Of a stretch of 58,979 nucleotides of DNA, positions 6,776-15,437 are shown in pieces. A program made the position numbers and the translations under genes. This DNA comes from Flavobacteriaceae bacterium (GTDB lineage Bacteria > Bacteroidota > Bacteroidia > Flavobacteriales > Weeksellaceae), in the NCBI GenBank assembly GCA_031277475.1, contig JAITMJ010000063.1, positions 1-58,979 of the forward strand. The letters are read 5' to 3'. Each line of letters starts with the position of its first letter. Within the stretch, counting starts at the first letter, position 1. Under the pieces are notes generated by a model, which saw only the letters and a list, made by a program, of their open reading frames with translations, was not told the DNA's origin and ran no database searches.

Positions 6776-8935
6776 ATGAAAACCACTTTTTTATTGCCGC
6801 TCACCACGTTTATGATAAGTGCCGCGGCGTACGCTCAGACTTCCGGAGTAGGTATCAATACCACAAATCCGGCAGCAACGTTAGACGTAGTTGGAAAAAC
6901 TACCAATCCCCAAACTGCGGAAGGCATCATTGCTCCGAGATTGAATTTTAACGAACTCATCGCCAAAGACCTTGTTTACCTTCCGGCTCAAACCGCTGCA
7001 ATAGTTTATGTAACCGAAGAAGTAGCGATACCTGTCGAATCGCTCAGAACGACCAAAACAAAAAATGTCAGTGCCGAAGGCTACTACTATTTTGACGGAT
7101 CTGTTTGGCAAGCGATGAAAGCCGGTGGAGCCAGTGGTATTGTAGATACGAACACGCTCTACACTCTTAAACCGCCTCTTGAATTTACCAACGACCCTGT
7201 AGACACCGATATAGCCATAAGAGACGGCGTAGCAGGGCAAGTATTAACTTCCACCGGACCGGATAACATCGCCACGTGGCAAGACCTGCCGACCGATGAC
7301 GATACCAAATATGACGCCGACAACGGATTAACGCTAAACACCACAACAACCCCGAATACTACTTTTGAATTGGGCGGTACATTAGACAGAGCAACCGAGA
7401 TTATAACTAGCAGCGGCAATACCTTGGCCATAGCAGGCTTGCAAGGCTCTCCCGCAGATGCTACCGTAGTAACCACAGGATCAGGAGGCGTTTTGCACAC
7501 CAGAACTGTGGATGATATTAATAAAAACGATTGGCACATTACCGGAAACACCGGAATAACGACAAGTAACTATCTCGGAAGCCAAAATGACGCGGCTTTG
7601 ATATTTAGAATAAATGCCGGATCGGGTGCTCTTACCGATGCAAGCAAAGCAGGATACATCAGCAACGTTGCTATCACCGCGGGTATTCCATCAGCAAACA
7701 ACAATTCTTTTGGCTTGGGTGCATTAGTCACGAATACAGGTTCCGGTAACAACGCTTTTGGCGGAGGAGCATTGTTTAGCCATAACGCTGGCAACTCAAA
7801 TAGTGCTTTCGGATACAATGCGCTATACAGTAAAACGGGAACCGGTGGACATACTGCCTTTGGGGCTTTTGCCTTGTATTCCTATAACGGTAGCGATATA
7901 AACGGTCCCAATACTGCGGTAGGAACAGGTGCGGGAAGATATCTGTCGAGTGGAAGGAGTAATACCGCTGTGGGAACCTTTGCAATGCAGGGAGTGGCGA
8001 ATGTTACGTATACAGGTAGCCAAAATACGGCTTTGGGAGTCAGTGCTATGGGGTCAGCTTCTGAAGGAGTGTCAGACAATGTTGCAGTAGGATTTGGTTC
8101 CTTGGGAGGAGGAACTAATGGTAATACACCATTTTCAGGAAAGTACAACATAGCATTGGGTTCCACGGCTTTAAATAACGTTACGACAGGAAGTAACAAT
8201 ATTGCTATCGGATCCCGTGTACAAACGACTTCCGGAACCGCCAACAACCAACTGAACATCGGAAATGTGATATATGGTGTAAATATGTATAACAGCAGCA
8301 ATGGGCTGAATCCCTCAGTTAATCCCGCACCAGCAAAAATAGGAATCAATACTCCCGGAACTCTTGGTAGCGGCAATGAACCCACCGCTACATTAGACGT
8401 CAACGGCACCGCCCGTGTGCGAGATTTGCCGCTTGGAGGAACATCAATGGTAACGGCAGACGGAGCCGGAAACTTGTTTACACAAACCATACCATCCGGC
8501 GGCGGCGACAACTGGGGAAACCAAGTCGCCGCAGTTTCACTACCTTTAACAGGTGATGGAGACAATTCACCTATAGCCATACTTCCCGGAACATCCGGAC
8601 AAGTGCTGACGACCAATTCTTCAAACCAAGTAGTGTGGCAATCGCCACTGGCTCCAGCTCCGCTGAATGTAACCCTCGAACAAACTTTAACTTATAATGT
8701 TTTGCCGACAGACGATATTGTCTTACTGAATGTAAGCACATCAGGACAGCAGATTATTATGCCATCTACCGGACTTTCAGTAGGCAAGAGGATATATGTG
8801 TCAAACAGAGGTGCTAATAATGTGGAGATTATACCTAATCCGAGAGAGACTTCAGCTAAATTTGTCGCCGCAAGAGGAGGTGCCACTATAATATATGTAG
8901 GAGGAGGAGAATGGTCTGTGGCATCAGGCTTCTAA
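6776..8935 (+). CDS. Secreted adhesin-like protein with YadA-head-type repeats
   Basis: A 719-residue protein with a clear signal peptide (MKTTFLLPL, then residues to AYAQ at about 21). The mature start is TSGVGINTTNPAATLDV, which is common at the start of large secreted flavobacterial proteins. Residues about 305-490 carry some ten degenerate repeats of the form NxAxGxxAL (NNAFGGGALF, NSAFGYNALY, NTAVGTGAG, NTAVGTFAM, NTALGVSAM, NVAVGFGSL, NIALGSTAL). This is the pattern of the YadA/trimeric-autotransporter head and of some phage tail fibres. A second GINTPGT and TATLDVNG block follows near 520. I see no YadA anchor, no T9SS C-terminal domain and no endosialidase chaperone. Role inferred: cell-surface fibre or adhesin, probably expressed with the collagen-like gene 44 bases downstream. 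Confidence 0.8.
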   Translation: MKTTFLLPLTTFMISAAAYAQTSGVGINTTNPAATLDVVGKTTNPQTAEGIIAPRLNFNELIAKDLVYLPAQTAAIVYVTEEVAIPVESLRTTKTKNVSAEGYYYFDGSVWQAMKAGGASGIVDTNTLYTLKPPLEFTNDPVDTDIAIRDGVAGQVLTSTGPDNIATWQDLPTDDDTKYDADNGLTLNTTTTPNTTFELGGTLDRATEIITSSGNTLAIAGLQGSPADATVVTTGSGGVLHTRTVDDINKNDWHITGNTGITTSNYLGSQNDAALIFRINAGSGALTDASKAGYISNVAITAGIPSANNNSFGLGALVTNTGSGNNAFGGGALFSHNAGNSNSAFGYNALYSKTGTGGHTAFGAFALYSYNGSDINGPNTAVGTGAGRYLSSGRSNTAVGTFAMQGVANVTYTGSQNTALGVSAMGSASEGVSDNVAVGFGSLGGGTNGNTPFSGKYNIALGSTALNNVTTGSNNIAIGSRVQTTSGTANNQLNIGNVIYGVNMYNSSNGLNPSVNPAPAKIGINTPGTLGSGNEPTATLDVNGTARVRDLPLGGTSMVTADGAGNLFTQTIPSGGGDNWGNQVAAVSLPLTGDGDNSPIAILPGTSGQVLTTNSSNQVVWQSPLAPAPLNVTLEQTLTYNVLPTDDIVLLNVSTSGQQIIMPSTGLSVGKRIYVSNRGANNVEIIPNPRETSAKFVAARGGATIIYVGGGEWSVASGF

Positions 8936-8979
8936 AATAAAATATCACTCAAAAAGTAAAAAAATAAAATTTAAAAATT

Positions 8980-10422
8980 ATGAACAAACTACACATCTCA
9001 TTTATAGCTATCTTTTTGCTAATGGGAAATCTTACGCTTTCGTTTGCACAAGTTAGAATCGTTGATTCAGATACTAACATTGCCGCACCTAATAGTTCGG
9101 CTTTTATTGATGCGTCTTCAAACAACTCAACAAATGGTACATTCAATATAGGCAAGGGGTTGTTGTTTCCAAGAACGGATTTAACTCTGTTCACTGAGTT
9201 TAGTTTTACATCTGTAGCAGGTATTCCAACAAATTATCCTACTCTTTTCGATGGTATGATTGTATATAATACGGCTAATGATGGTGTAGCAGGAGTAGGT
9301 GATACACTGGGAACACTCAGCCAAGGTTTTTGGTATTACGATAACAAAACCACCAATGTAAACGGCGGTATGTGGAAACTACTCGGCGGAGGAGTAGGTC
9401 CACAAGGTCCGAAAGGAGAACAAGGGGAGAAAGGAGAACAGGGGGAGAAAGGAGAACAGGGAGATCAGGGAGCAACAGGTGCAATAGGAGCGACAGGTCC
9501 TGCCGGTACAATCACTTCTGCAACGGTAATCGGTTTGCCTGCAAACACTACCCCAACCATTAATTTGGGCGGAACTCCGGAAGCCAGAACTATCGCGTTT
9601 GGTATTCCCGCAGGAGAGAAAGGAGAACAAGGAATACAGGGAGAGAAAGGAGATACAGGAGCGCAGGGAATACAAGGAGAGAAAGGAGAACAAGGAATAC
9701 AAGGAATACAGGGAGAGAAAGGAGATACAGGAGCGCAGGGGATACAAGGACCTCCGGGCGACGGTGCCATTATTCCGTTTGCTTCAGGGCTTCCGATAGC
9801 ACTGATGTCAGCGGGTTTTTTTAGCAGCGGATTGAGTAGTTTTGTTTCAAACTTTGGTATATTAAATGGAATGTCGGCAGGAGCAGCCGCTCAAATAGGT
9901 TTTGGTTCATGGGGACCGATTCCGTCATTCACAGGCATAACCTTTGATCTTGGTGCCGCAGGCGGCTTCAACCACGCCTTTTCCGTTCCCAGAGACGGTG
10001 TAATTACCGATATTGATGTTATTTATATAAATACTTTTGGGTTAGGAGCAGCCGGATTGGGTATCTCAAATCTACAAGTGCGAGCACAGTTATTTAAAGT
10101 TAATAAGTTTCTGGCAACCGGTACGGTAATCACTTCCACGGATTTGGAGTTTATTCCGATATTTCCTACCCCTTTAGACCTTGGAACACTAAATCTTACA
10201 ATTCCTTTAATTGGCCCTGCCTTTGCATCAGTTTCTATTTTGGGAGGTCAACGTGACCATATAGATTTAGAATCCATTCCTCTTAGTATAATCCCTCTTA
10301 ATTTAAAAAGTGTAAAAGCAGGAGACAGACTTGTACTGATAGTTTATTTAGTTTCACCGCCTTCCTTAGTCAATGCAGGGGTAATAGTAGGCTATGTCAG
10401 CGGAAGTATTAATATCCGGTAA
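8980..10422 (+). CDS. Collagen-like surface protein with BclB-type C-terminal domain
   Basis: A 480-residue protein with a signal peptide (about residues 1-24, ending LSFAQ). An N-terminal domain of about 115 residues is followed by two collagen-like Gly-X-Y tracts (about 12 and 17 triplets, rich in GEK, GEQ, GIQ and GDT) split by a non-repetitive 38-residue segment. The C-terminal 220 residues begin [10 protein letters not shown] and include [21 protein letters not shown] and [17 protein letters not shown]. They resemble the BclB C-terminal domain known from Bacillus exosporium and other collagen-like proteins. Expected form: a triple-helical stalk with a globular tip on the cell surface. 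It follows the adhesin gene by 44 bases, likely in one operon. Near-identical DNA repeats inside the Gly-X-Y part allow in-frame length change. Confidence 0.85.
   Translation: MNKLHISFIAIFLLMGNLTLSFAQVRIVDSDTNIAAPNSSAFIDASSNNSTNGTFNIGKGLLFPRTDLTLFTEFSFTSVAGIPTNYPTLFDGMIVYNTANDGVAGVGDTLGTLSQGFWYYDNKTTNVNGGMWKLLGGGVGPQGPKGEQGEKGEQGEKGEQGDQGATGAIGATGPAGTITSATVIGLPANTTPTINLGGTPEARTIAFGIPAGEKGEQGIQGEKGDTGAQGIQGEKGEQGIQGIQGEKGDTGAQGIQGPPGDGAIIPFASGLPIALMSAGFFSSGLSSFVSNFGILNGMSAGAAAQIGFGSWGPIPSFTGITFDLGAAGGFNHAFSVPRDGVITDIDVIYINTFGLGAAGLGISNLQVRAQLFKVNKFLATGTVITSTDLEFIPIFPTPLDLGTLNLTIPLIGPAFASVSILGGQRDHIDLESIPLSIIPLNLKSVKAGDRLVLIVYLVSPPSLVNAGVIVGYVSGSINIR
9631..9750 (+). repeat. 72-bp-period direct repeat inside the collagen-like tract
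   Basis: The 48 bases at 9631-9678 recur at 9703-9750 with one mismatch (9669 against 9741). The offset is 72 bases, exactly 24 codons or eight Gly-X-Y triplets. Recombination or slippage between the copies would keep both reading frame and triplet phase, so stalk length could vary. Confidence 0.8.
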
Positions 10423-10778
10423 AAGTTAAGGGTTCTAAACTTATACAAACGAATTAAAAATATTGATTTGATCAAATTTTACCCGAAAAATCTTAGACTT
10501 TAGCTATTTTTATTACCTTCGGAAAATACAGCAAAAAGTTGAGTTTCAAACTCAAAACCAAACAAAAATCCCCGCAGGCTCTTTGCGGGGAAAGCATAAT
10601 AACCATAACAATACCTAAAGTTAAAAAGGCATTTCGCATTTTAACTAATGGATTTAGAGTAAAATTATAAAATTTTCAGAGACTTTCTTTTGAAAATCAA
10701 AATCTAAAGTCTCGAAGTTTTGGTTTTAGGCTTTCTGTCTGTGTTCAGCCTGATAAAAAGCCTATCGTAAAAAATCAC
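10423..10778. other. Gene-free stretch after the collagen-like gene
   Basis: About 356 bases with no supportable gene. It holds a 7-bp GC-rich stem-loop (10570-10590) and ends at a -7 box for the Sua5-type gene. Nothing else was recognised. Confidence 0.6.
10570..10590. terminator. GC-rich stem-loop, possible terminator
   Basis: CCCCGCA (10570-10576) pairs with TGCGGGG (10584-10590). On the plus strand it is followed by AAAG and preceded by A's. On the minus strand it is followed by ATTTTTG, which fits a terminator reading leftward. It lies 148 bases after the collagen-like gene. Function in either direction is inferred. Confidence 0.45.
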
Positions 10779-10786
10779 TACTTTTG
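10779..10786 (+). promoter_or_regulatory. -7 box of the Sua5-type gene (near-leaderless)
   Basis: TACTTTTG is an exact TAnnTTTG -7 element, but no TTTG was found 19 bases upstream. The element ends only four bases before the ATG at 10791. If used, transcription would start at or next to the start codon. Confidence 0.5.
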
Positions 10787-10790
10787 AGCA

Positions 10791-11402
10791 ATGGCAAAAA
10801 TTCTAAAAATTTATCCCGAAAATCCGCAAGAACATCTTTTGGATGAAGTAGTAAAAACTTTGAAAAAAGGCGGACTCATCATTTATCCTTCGGATACGGT
10901 TTACGCTTTGGGTTGCAATATTTTTGACCTCAAGGCAATGGAAAAACTTGCCCAACTGAAAAAAGTGAAATTGGAAAAGTCCAGATTTTCAATTATTTGT
11001 AATGATTTGAGCCATCTTTCGGATTTCACGAAACCGATTGACAATTCCGTTTTTCGACTGCTGAAAAATCATATTCCCGGATCTTTTACTTTTATTTTAG
11101 AGGCAAACAAAAATCTTCCGCTTGCTTATAAAGGTCATAAAACCATAGGAATCCGTGTTCCTGACCATCCGATTCCAAAACTGATTGTAGAAAAACTCGG
11201 GCATCCGATTGCCTCAACTTCCATAAAAGATGAAGACGAAATCATAGAATATTCCACTGATCCTGAACTGATTGCAGAAAAATATAAACACTTGGCAGAC
11301 CTCGTCATCGATTCCGGTTATGGCGATAATATAGCCTCGACAATTGTAGATTTAACTTCCGGTGAACCTGAAATCATACGGCAAGGAAAAGGAATTTTGT
11401 GA
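10791..11402 (+). CDS. Sua5/YciO/YrdC family protein (possible threonylcarbamoyl-AMP synthase)
   Basis: This 203-residue protein has the YrdC fold signature: KKGGLIIYPSDTVYALGC at residues 25-42, then KSRFSIICNDLSHLSDF, PGSFTFILEAN and KTIGIRVPDHPI. TsaC/Sua5 members use threonine, bicarbonate and ATP to make threonylcarbamoyl-AMP for the t6A37 tRNA modification. Where active members have the SAN-x-SG motif this protein has STSIKDEDEI, and YALG replaces YGLG. It therefore looks more like the YciO branch, whose activity is less certain. It stands alone, with pyrB convergent downstream. Confidence 0.85.
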   Translation: MAKILKIYPENPQEHLLDEVVKTLKKGGLIIYPSDTVYALGCNIFDLKAMEKLAQLKKVKLEKSRFSIICNDLSHLSDFTKPIDNSVFRLLKNHIPGSFTFILEANKNLPLAYKGHKTIGIRVPDHPIPKLIVEKLGHPIASTSIKDEDEIIEYSTDPELIAEKYKHLADLVIDSGYGDNIASTIVDLTSGEPEIIRQGKGIL

Positions 11403-11487
11403 AAAAATAAGGGCAAATCACAACCACAATGAAAAGCCAAAAGAAAATATACAAAAAAAAGAACTTGTTTTAATTGATTTTTTTATA

Positions 11488-12378
11488 TTATTCAAACTCT
11501 ACGCCTTTTTCTTCCAGCGCGTTTTTCAATATTGCCATTCTCACGAAAACGCCGTTTTGCATTTGTTTAAAAATTCTGGAACGGCTGCTTTCCACCAAAT
11601 CGGTATCGATTTCTACGCCTCTGTTTATCGGAGCCGGGTGCATTATAATGGCATTTTTTTTCATTAACTTTTCCCGTTGTTTCGTCAAACCGTATTTTCT
11701 AAGATATTCCGAATCTGAAAAATCGGCTTCCGAATGATGTCTTTCATGCTGAATTCTGAGCAGCATCAAAACGTCCGCTTCTACAATCAGTGCGTCCATG
11801 GCTAAATGTGTTCCGTTAATTAAAGTTCCTTCATCAAACCACTGTTCCGGTCCGGAAAAATAAACTTTCGCCCCCAATCTTCGCAAAACTTCCGCATTGG
11901 AATTGGCGACTCGGCTGTGCTTCACGTCTCCGGCAATTCCGATTTTTAAACCTTCAAATTTCCCAAATTCCTGATAAATCGTCATCAAATCCAGCAAACA
12001 TTGAGACGGGTGATTTCCTTTTCCGTCTCCGCCATTGATGATCGGGATTTTTATGTTTTCCAAATCTTTGTAAAACTCGTCTTTTTCGTGGCGAATGACG
12101 AGCAGATCAATTCCCAAAGATTCCAAAGTTTTCACCGTGTCATATAAACTTTCGCCTTTATTCACAGAACTTGCCGAAACATCGAAAGGAACCACTTGCA
12201 ACCCCAATTTTTTTTCTGCAATATGAAAACTTGTTTTCGTTCTGGTGCTGTTTTCAAAGAAAAGATTGGACGCCAAAATTTCTTTTTTCACTTTCAGAGA
12301 TTTTCCATTGGAAAAATCCGTTGCGTCTTTTAGTAATTTTTGAATAAGTTTCGATGTAAGTTCTTTCGTGGTAAACAT
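11488..12378 (-). CDS. pyrB: Aspartate carbamoyltransferase, catalytic chain
   Basis: Catalyses carbamoyl phosphate plus L-aspartate to N-carbamoyl-aspartate, the committed step of pyrimidine synthesis. The 296-residue protein carries [20 protein letters not shown] (carbamoyl-phosphate loop, about residues 40-59), [17 protein letters not shown] (about 115-131), [21 protein letters not shown], and the C-terminal [11 protein letters not shown] (aspartate/carbamoyl-phosphate site). The ATG at 12378 starts right at the family N-terminus. No pyrR or regulatory chain is next to it. It converges on the Sua5-type gene, leaving 85 bases between their ends. Confidence 0.97.
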   Translation of the reverse strand: MFTTKELTSKLIQKLLKDATDFSNGKSLKVKKEILASNLFFENSTRTKTSFHIAEKKLGLQVVPFDVSASSVNKGESLYDTVKTLESLGIDLLVIRHEKDEFYKDLENIKIPIINGGDGKGNHPSQCLLDLMTIYQEFGKFEGLKIGIAGDVKHSRVANSNAEVLRRLGAKVYFSGPEQWFDEGTLINGTHLAMDALIVEADVLMLLRIQHERHHSEADFSDSEYLRKYGLTKQREKLMKKNAIIMHPAPINRGVEIDTDLVESSRSRIFKQMQNGVFVRMAILKNALEEKGVEFE

Positions 12379-12425
12379 ATCTTTGCGATTGGCTTTTTGC
12401 TTATGGTTTATGGTTTGTCACACTA

Positions 12426-12451
12426 ATTCTTCGGCTTCGCTCAGAATGACA
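12426..12451. repeat. Dispersed REP-like motif
   Basis: ATTCTTCGGCTTCGCTCAGA followed by ATGACA is a short imperfect palindrome (ATTCT ... AGAAT). From memory, near-identical sequences are scattered between genes in many Bacteroidota and give spurious translations of the type SERSRRIS. A related sequence (GCTTCGACTTTTCTCAGCCT) occurs at 34945-34964. Confidence 0.55.
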
Positions 12452-12494
12452 AGTCGAAGTGTTGTCTTTTTTATCTTTCACCTTTTGTTTTGGT

Positions 12495-12527
12495 CTAAAA
12501 AAAACGAAGCCCAAACAGACTTCGTTT
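12495..12527 (-). terminator. Intrinsic terminator downstream of pnuC
   Basis: AAACGAAG (12502-12509) pairs with CTTCGTTT (12520-12527). On the minus strand the hairpin is followed by a run of eight T's. It lies 343 bases beyond the end of pnuC and before pyrB, both on the minus strand, so it would insulate pyrB from pnuC transcription. Confidence 0.7.
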
Positions 12528-12773
12528 AAAAATAAATACCCTAATTTTCGGCAAAGTTGCCAATGAAAATTTCGTTGATTTTTCTTTTGGTTCTCATTGA
12601 TTACAAAGGTACAATTTTTCAGACAGATTTGCAAATGTTTTTGGGTGATTTTTTATTGGTCCCATTTATAAAATTTTCGTTCAATTTTTTTTCAGCATCG
12701 TTTTTCTATATACAATAAAATTGGACAAATTACGAAGCGTAGCGAAGTTTTTTAGACCAAAAAACATACCTTG

Positions 12774-12818
12774 CTATTTTCTACTTAACTATTTTCTACT
12801 TAACTATTTTCTACTTAA
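12774..12818. repeat. Three exact 15-bp tandem repeats
   Basis: CTATTTTCTACTTAA occurs three times head to tail without mismatch (12774-12788, 12789-12803, 12804-12818), about 50 bases beyond the end of pnuC. It is non-coding. A perfect short array of this kind can vary in copy number by slippage. Confidence 0.85.
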
Positions 12819-12869
12819 ATAGGTTACACAGGAAAAGTGCCAAGAGAAAAGTAAAAGAGAAAAAAACTG

Positions 12870-13538
12870 TCAACTGTCAGCCAAAGATTTTTTCCATTCC
12901 ATATAACCTTTGATTGCCATAATTGTGAAAACGATATATTGCAATGATGTGATTCCCAAACCTTTATAGTAAGTCATCGGAATACAAATCAAATCTCCGA
13001 TAATCCAAAAAATCCAGTTTTCGATTTTTCGTTTTGCCATCAGCCACATTCCGACCAAAAAAACGGAAGTCGTGAAAACGTCCATCCAATTCGCCCAATC
13101 CAAATGATGAAATCCGAGATTCACATTTTGCATCGAAAAACTGTTTTCCACGAAAGGTTTGTAATAATAAACCAACATCACAAAAAATATGCTGATGACA
13201 AACAACACAGCGGAAAACCATCGGTCTTTTTTCGTGGTTTTGGAAATTTCTACATGGATGCGGTCTTCGGAATTTTTAGACCACAAAATCCATCCGTAAA
13301 CGCTCATAATTGTGTAATAAATATTGATGATGCCGTCTCCCCAAAGTCCGAAAACAAAGAAAATATAAATATAAAGTGCCGTAGAAACAATTCCGGACGG
13401 ATACACCCAAATATTTTTTTTAATGGAAAAATAAACGCTTAAAATTCCGGTAGCCGTCGCCAAAATTTCCAGAAAAATTTGGATGGGAGAATAATTTTCG
13501 TAAGGTGCAAGGAAGATCTTGTGTAAATCTATTTCCAT
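12870..13538 (-). CDS. pnuC: Nicotinamide riboside transporter PnuC
   Basis: A 222-residue multi-spanning inner-membrane protein for uptake of the NAD precursor nicotinamide riboside. Features include GILSVYFSIKKNIWVYPSGI, FFVFGLWGDGIINIYYTIMS, the family motif YGWILWSKN, and the C-terminal IENWIFWIIGDLICIPMTYY, with about seven hydrophobic helices. The W and Y pairs that line the substrate site of the family are visible. The ATG at 13538 follows a -7 box (13564-13571) by about 25 bases. No nadR or thiamine genes are adjacent, so nicotinamide riboside specificity is by homology only. Confidence 0.93.
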   Translation of the reverse strand: MEIDLHKIFLAPYENYSPIQIFLEILATATGILSVYFSIKKNIWVYPSGIVSTALYIYIFFVFGLWGDGIINIYYTIMSVYGWILWSKNSEDRIHVEISKTTKKDRWFSAVLFVISIFFVMLVYYYKPFVENSFSMQNVNLGFHHLDWANWMDVFTTSVFLVGMWLMAKRKIENWIFWIIGDLICIPMTYYKGLGITSLQYIVFTIMAIKGYMEWKKSLADS

Positions 13539-13563
13539 TGAATATAAAAAAACAAAATTCCTG

Positions 13564-13571
13564 CAAAGATA
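13564..13571 (-). promoter_or_regulatory. -7 box of pnuC
   Basis: On the minus strand TATCTTTG is an exact TAnnTTTG element 25 bases before the pnuC ATG. No matching TTTG lies at the -33 position. Confidence 0.5.
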
Positions 13572-13780
13572 TATATTTAAGATATGAGGTAATTCTCAAA
13601 CTCCGAATCGAAAGCCAAACGCAAGTGGCAATTAGCTAATGGCAAAATTATTTTTTCAAAAACCGCTAAACTTTACAAAAAATTTATATTTTCGTAAAAC
13701 GTAAAATCGGATAAAAAAAAACCGAATATAAAATTTACGCGTTTAAAAAAAAATTATTACACTTAACTTAAAATTAATTT

Positions 13781-15313
13781 ATGAGTTTATTTAGAAAGAA
13801 ATCGCTAAGCGTATTGCTGTCGCAGGCATCCGATTCGGAAAAAGGCTTGAAGCGAACATTGGGAGCGGGCAACTTGGTTGCATTGGGTATTGGCGCAATC
13901 ATCGGCGCAGGTTTATTTGTAAGAACAGCAGCAGCAGCAGGCGAACACGCCGGTCCTGCCGTAACGCTTTCGTTTATTGTAGCCGCCATTGGTTGTGCAT
14001 TTGCGGGTTTATGCTATGCAGAATTTGCCTCAATAATTCCCATTGCGGGAAGTGCATACACTTATGCTTACACCACGATGGGAGAAATCGTGGCATGGAT
14101 TATCGGATGGGCGTTAATATTGGAATATGCTTTGGGAGCCGCCACGGTTTCCATTGCGTGGAGTGAATTTTTAAATAATTTGCTGGGAGGAGCGATTCCG
14201 TATGAATGGTGCCATTCGCCGTTGGAATCGTGGCTTGACGCTAACGGCGTAATGCATCACGGCATACTCAATGCGCCTGCCTTGTCTATTCTTGTTTTAT
14301 TGACATTATTATTGATAAAAGGAACTCAAGAATCTGCAATGGTTAATGCCATTATTGTATTTATTAAAGTAGCCATCGTGTTAGTATTCATCGCTATCGG
14401 ATGGAAATTTATTGATTCGGGCAATCATACGCCTTATTTAATTCCTGCAGACTGGCCTGATGCCGTAAAACCGGACGGAACAAAACTTTCCTATTCGGGT
14501 TTCTTCAACCACGGATGGGGCGGCGTTTTGAAAGGTGCGGCGATTGTGTTTTTTGCTTTCATCGGTTTTGATGCGGTGAGTACGGCAGCACAGGAAGCCA
14601 AAAATCCGAAAAAAGATATGCCTATCGGGATTCTCGGCTCTTTGGTAATTTGTACGGTTTTGTATGTTTTGTTTTCATGGGTATTGACGGGAGTTGCGCC
14701 CTTCACCGATTTTGTGAAAGAAGGCAAAGAAGCCTCCGTTGCTTACGCTATTTCTGAATATATGAAAGGATATGAATGGCTTTCCACAGCCGTTTCGATT
14801 GCAATTCTTGCAGGTTTTTCATCGGTGATTTTGGTTATGCTGATGGGACAAAGCCGAGTATTTTATACCATGAGTACAGACGGACTTTTGCCAAAAGTAT
14901 TTTCAAAATTGCATCCAAAATTTAGAACGCCATACAAAAGCAATATGATTTTATTCGTTTTCGTAGGATTATTTGCCGCATTTGTTCCGGGCAGTGTTGC
15001 CGGAGATCTCACTTCTATAGGAACTTTATTAGCATTTGTGCTTGTTTGTGTCGGCGTATTAATTCTCAGAAAAACAGATCCTAATCTGGTGCGTCCGTTT
15101 AAAACGCCTTTGGTTCCACTAATTCCTATTTTGGGAATCGTGGTTTGTATGGCTATGATTTTAAGTTTATGGGGAACCACATTGCTCAGTGCATTGGGAT
15201 GGATGGCTGCCGGTTTGTTGGTTTATTTCCTTTACAGCCGCCACAACAGCAAACTCCGCAATCCGAGTGAAATTCTGCCGAGGGCTTCGGATTTTGAAGC
15301 TACAGATGAATAA
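13781..15313 (+). CDS. Amino-acid permease of the APC superfamily (cationic amino-acid transporter type)
   Basis: This 510-residue integral membrane protein has twelve or more hydrophobic segments. The first helix has LGAGNLVALGIGAIIGAGLF (about residues 27-46), the glycine-rich unwound substrate-binding helix of APC transporters. GLCYAEFASIIPIAGSAYTY follows, also typical, and GFDAVSTAAQEAKNPKKDMP is the conserved cytoplasmic loop. It most resembles the YfnA/CAT group, so transported substrates are probably cationic or neutral amino acids by proton symport; the exact substrate cannot be read. The gene stands alone. The 242 bases upstream hold an AT-rich region with no exact promoter match. 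Confidence 0.92.
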   Translation: MSLFRKKSLSVLLSQASDSEKGLKRTLGAGNLVALGIGAIIGAGLFVRTAAAAGEHAGPAVTLSFIVAAIGCAFAGLCYAEFASIIPIAGSAYTYAYTTMGEIVAWIIGWALILEYALGAATVSIAWSEFLNNLLGGAIPYEWCHSPLESWLDANGVMHHGILNAPALSILVLLTLLLIKGTQESAMVNAIIVFIKVAIVLVFIAIGWKFIDSGNHTPYLIPADWPDAVKPDGTKLSYSGFFNHGWGGVLKGAAIVFFAFIGFDAVSTAAQEAKNPKKDMPIGILGSLVICTVLYVLFSWVLTGVAPFTDFVKEGKEASVAYAISEYMKGYEWLSTAVSIAILAGFSSVILVMLMGQSRVFYTMSTDGLLPKVFSKLHPKFRTPYKSNMILFVFVGLFAAFVPGSVAGDLTSIGTLLAFVLVCVGVLILRKTDPNLVRPFKTPLVPLIPILGIVVCMAMILSLWGTTLLSALGWMAAGLLVYFLYSRHNSKLRNPSEILPRASDFEATDE

Positions 15314-15437
15314 ATTAAAAAATGATATTCCTCGTCTTATATTAGGATAAACGTATTGAAAAGGCAGCTGATTAACATTTTTCAATGCGTTTGGTCTGCG
15401 TTTTATGACGAAACTGCTAAATTGTTATATTAATTTA

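Larger units (their letters stand above)
12379..12869. other. Repeat-bearing gene-free stretch between pnuC and pyrB
   Basis: These 491 bases contain a dispersed palindromic motif (12426-12451), a leftward terminator (12495-12527) and three exact 15-bp tandem copies (12774-12818). A 77-codon frame across the first two is not coding. No other gene was seen. Confidence 0.65.

Noticed and set aside
7882-8616. A 244-codon minus-strand frame opposite the adhesin gene
   Set aside because: It is a Pro/Val/Leu-rich mirror of the Gly/Asn/Thr repeats on the coding strand and has no own features.
9379-9770. Regular repeats in the collagen-like gene considered as a CRISPR-like array
   Set aside because: The repeats are coding Gly-X-Y triplets with no unique spacers of constant size. 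No other array was seen in the window.
12367-12374. TATCTTTG on the plus strand within the pyrB start region
   Set aside because: It points into the pnuC/pyrB spacer where no plus-strand gene follows, so it is most likely chance.
12401-12634. A 77-codon minus-strand frame with SERSRRIS in its translation
   Set aside because: It reads through a dispersed REP-like motif and a terminator. This translation is a known artefact type in Bacteroidota genomes as I recall.
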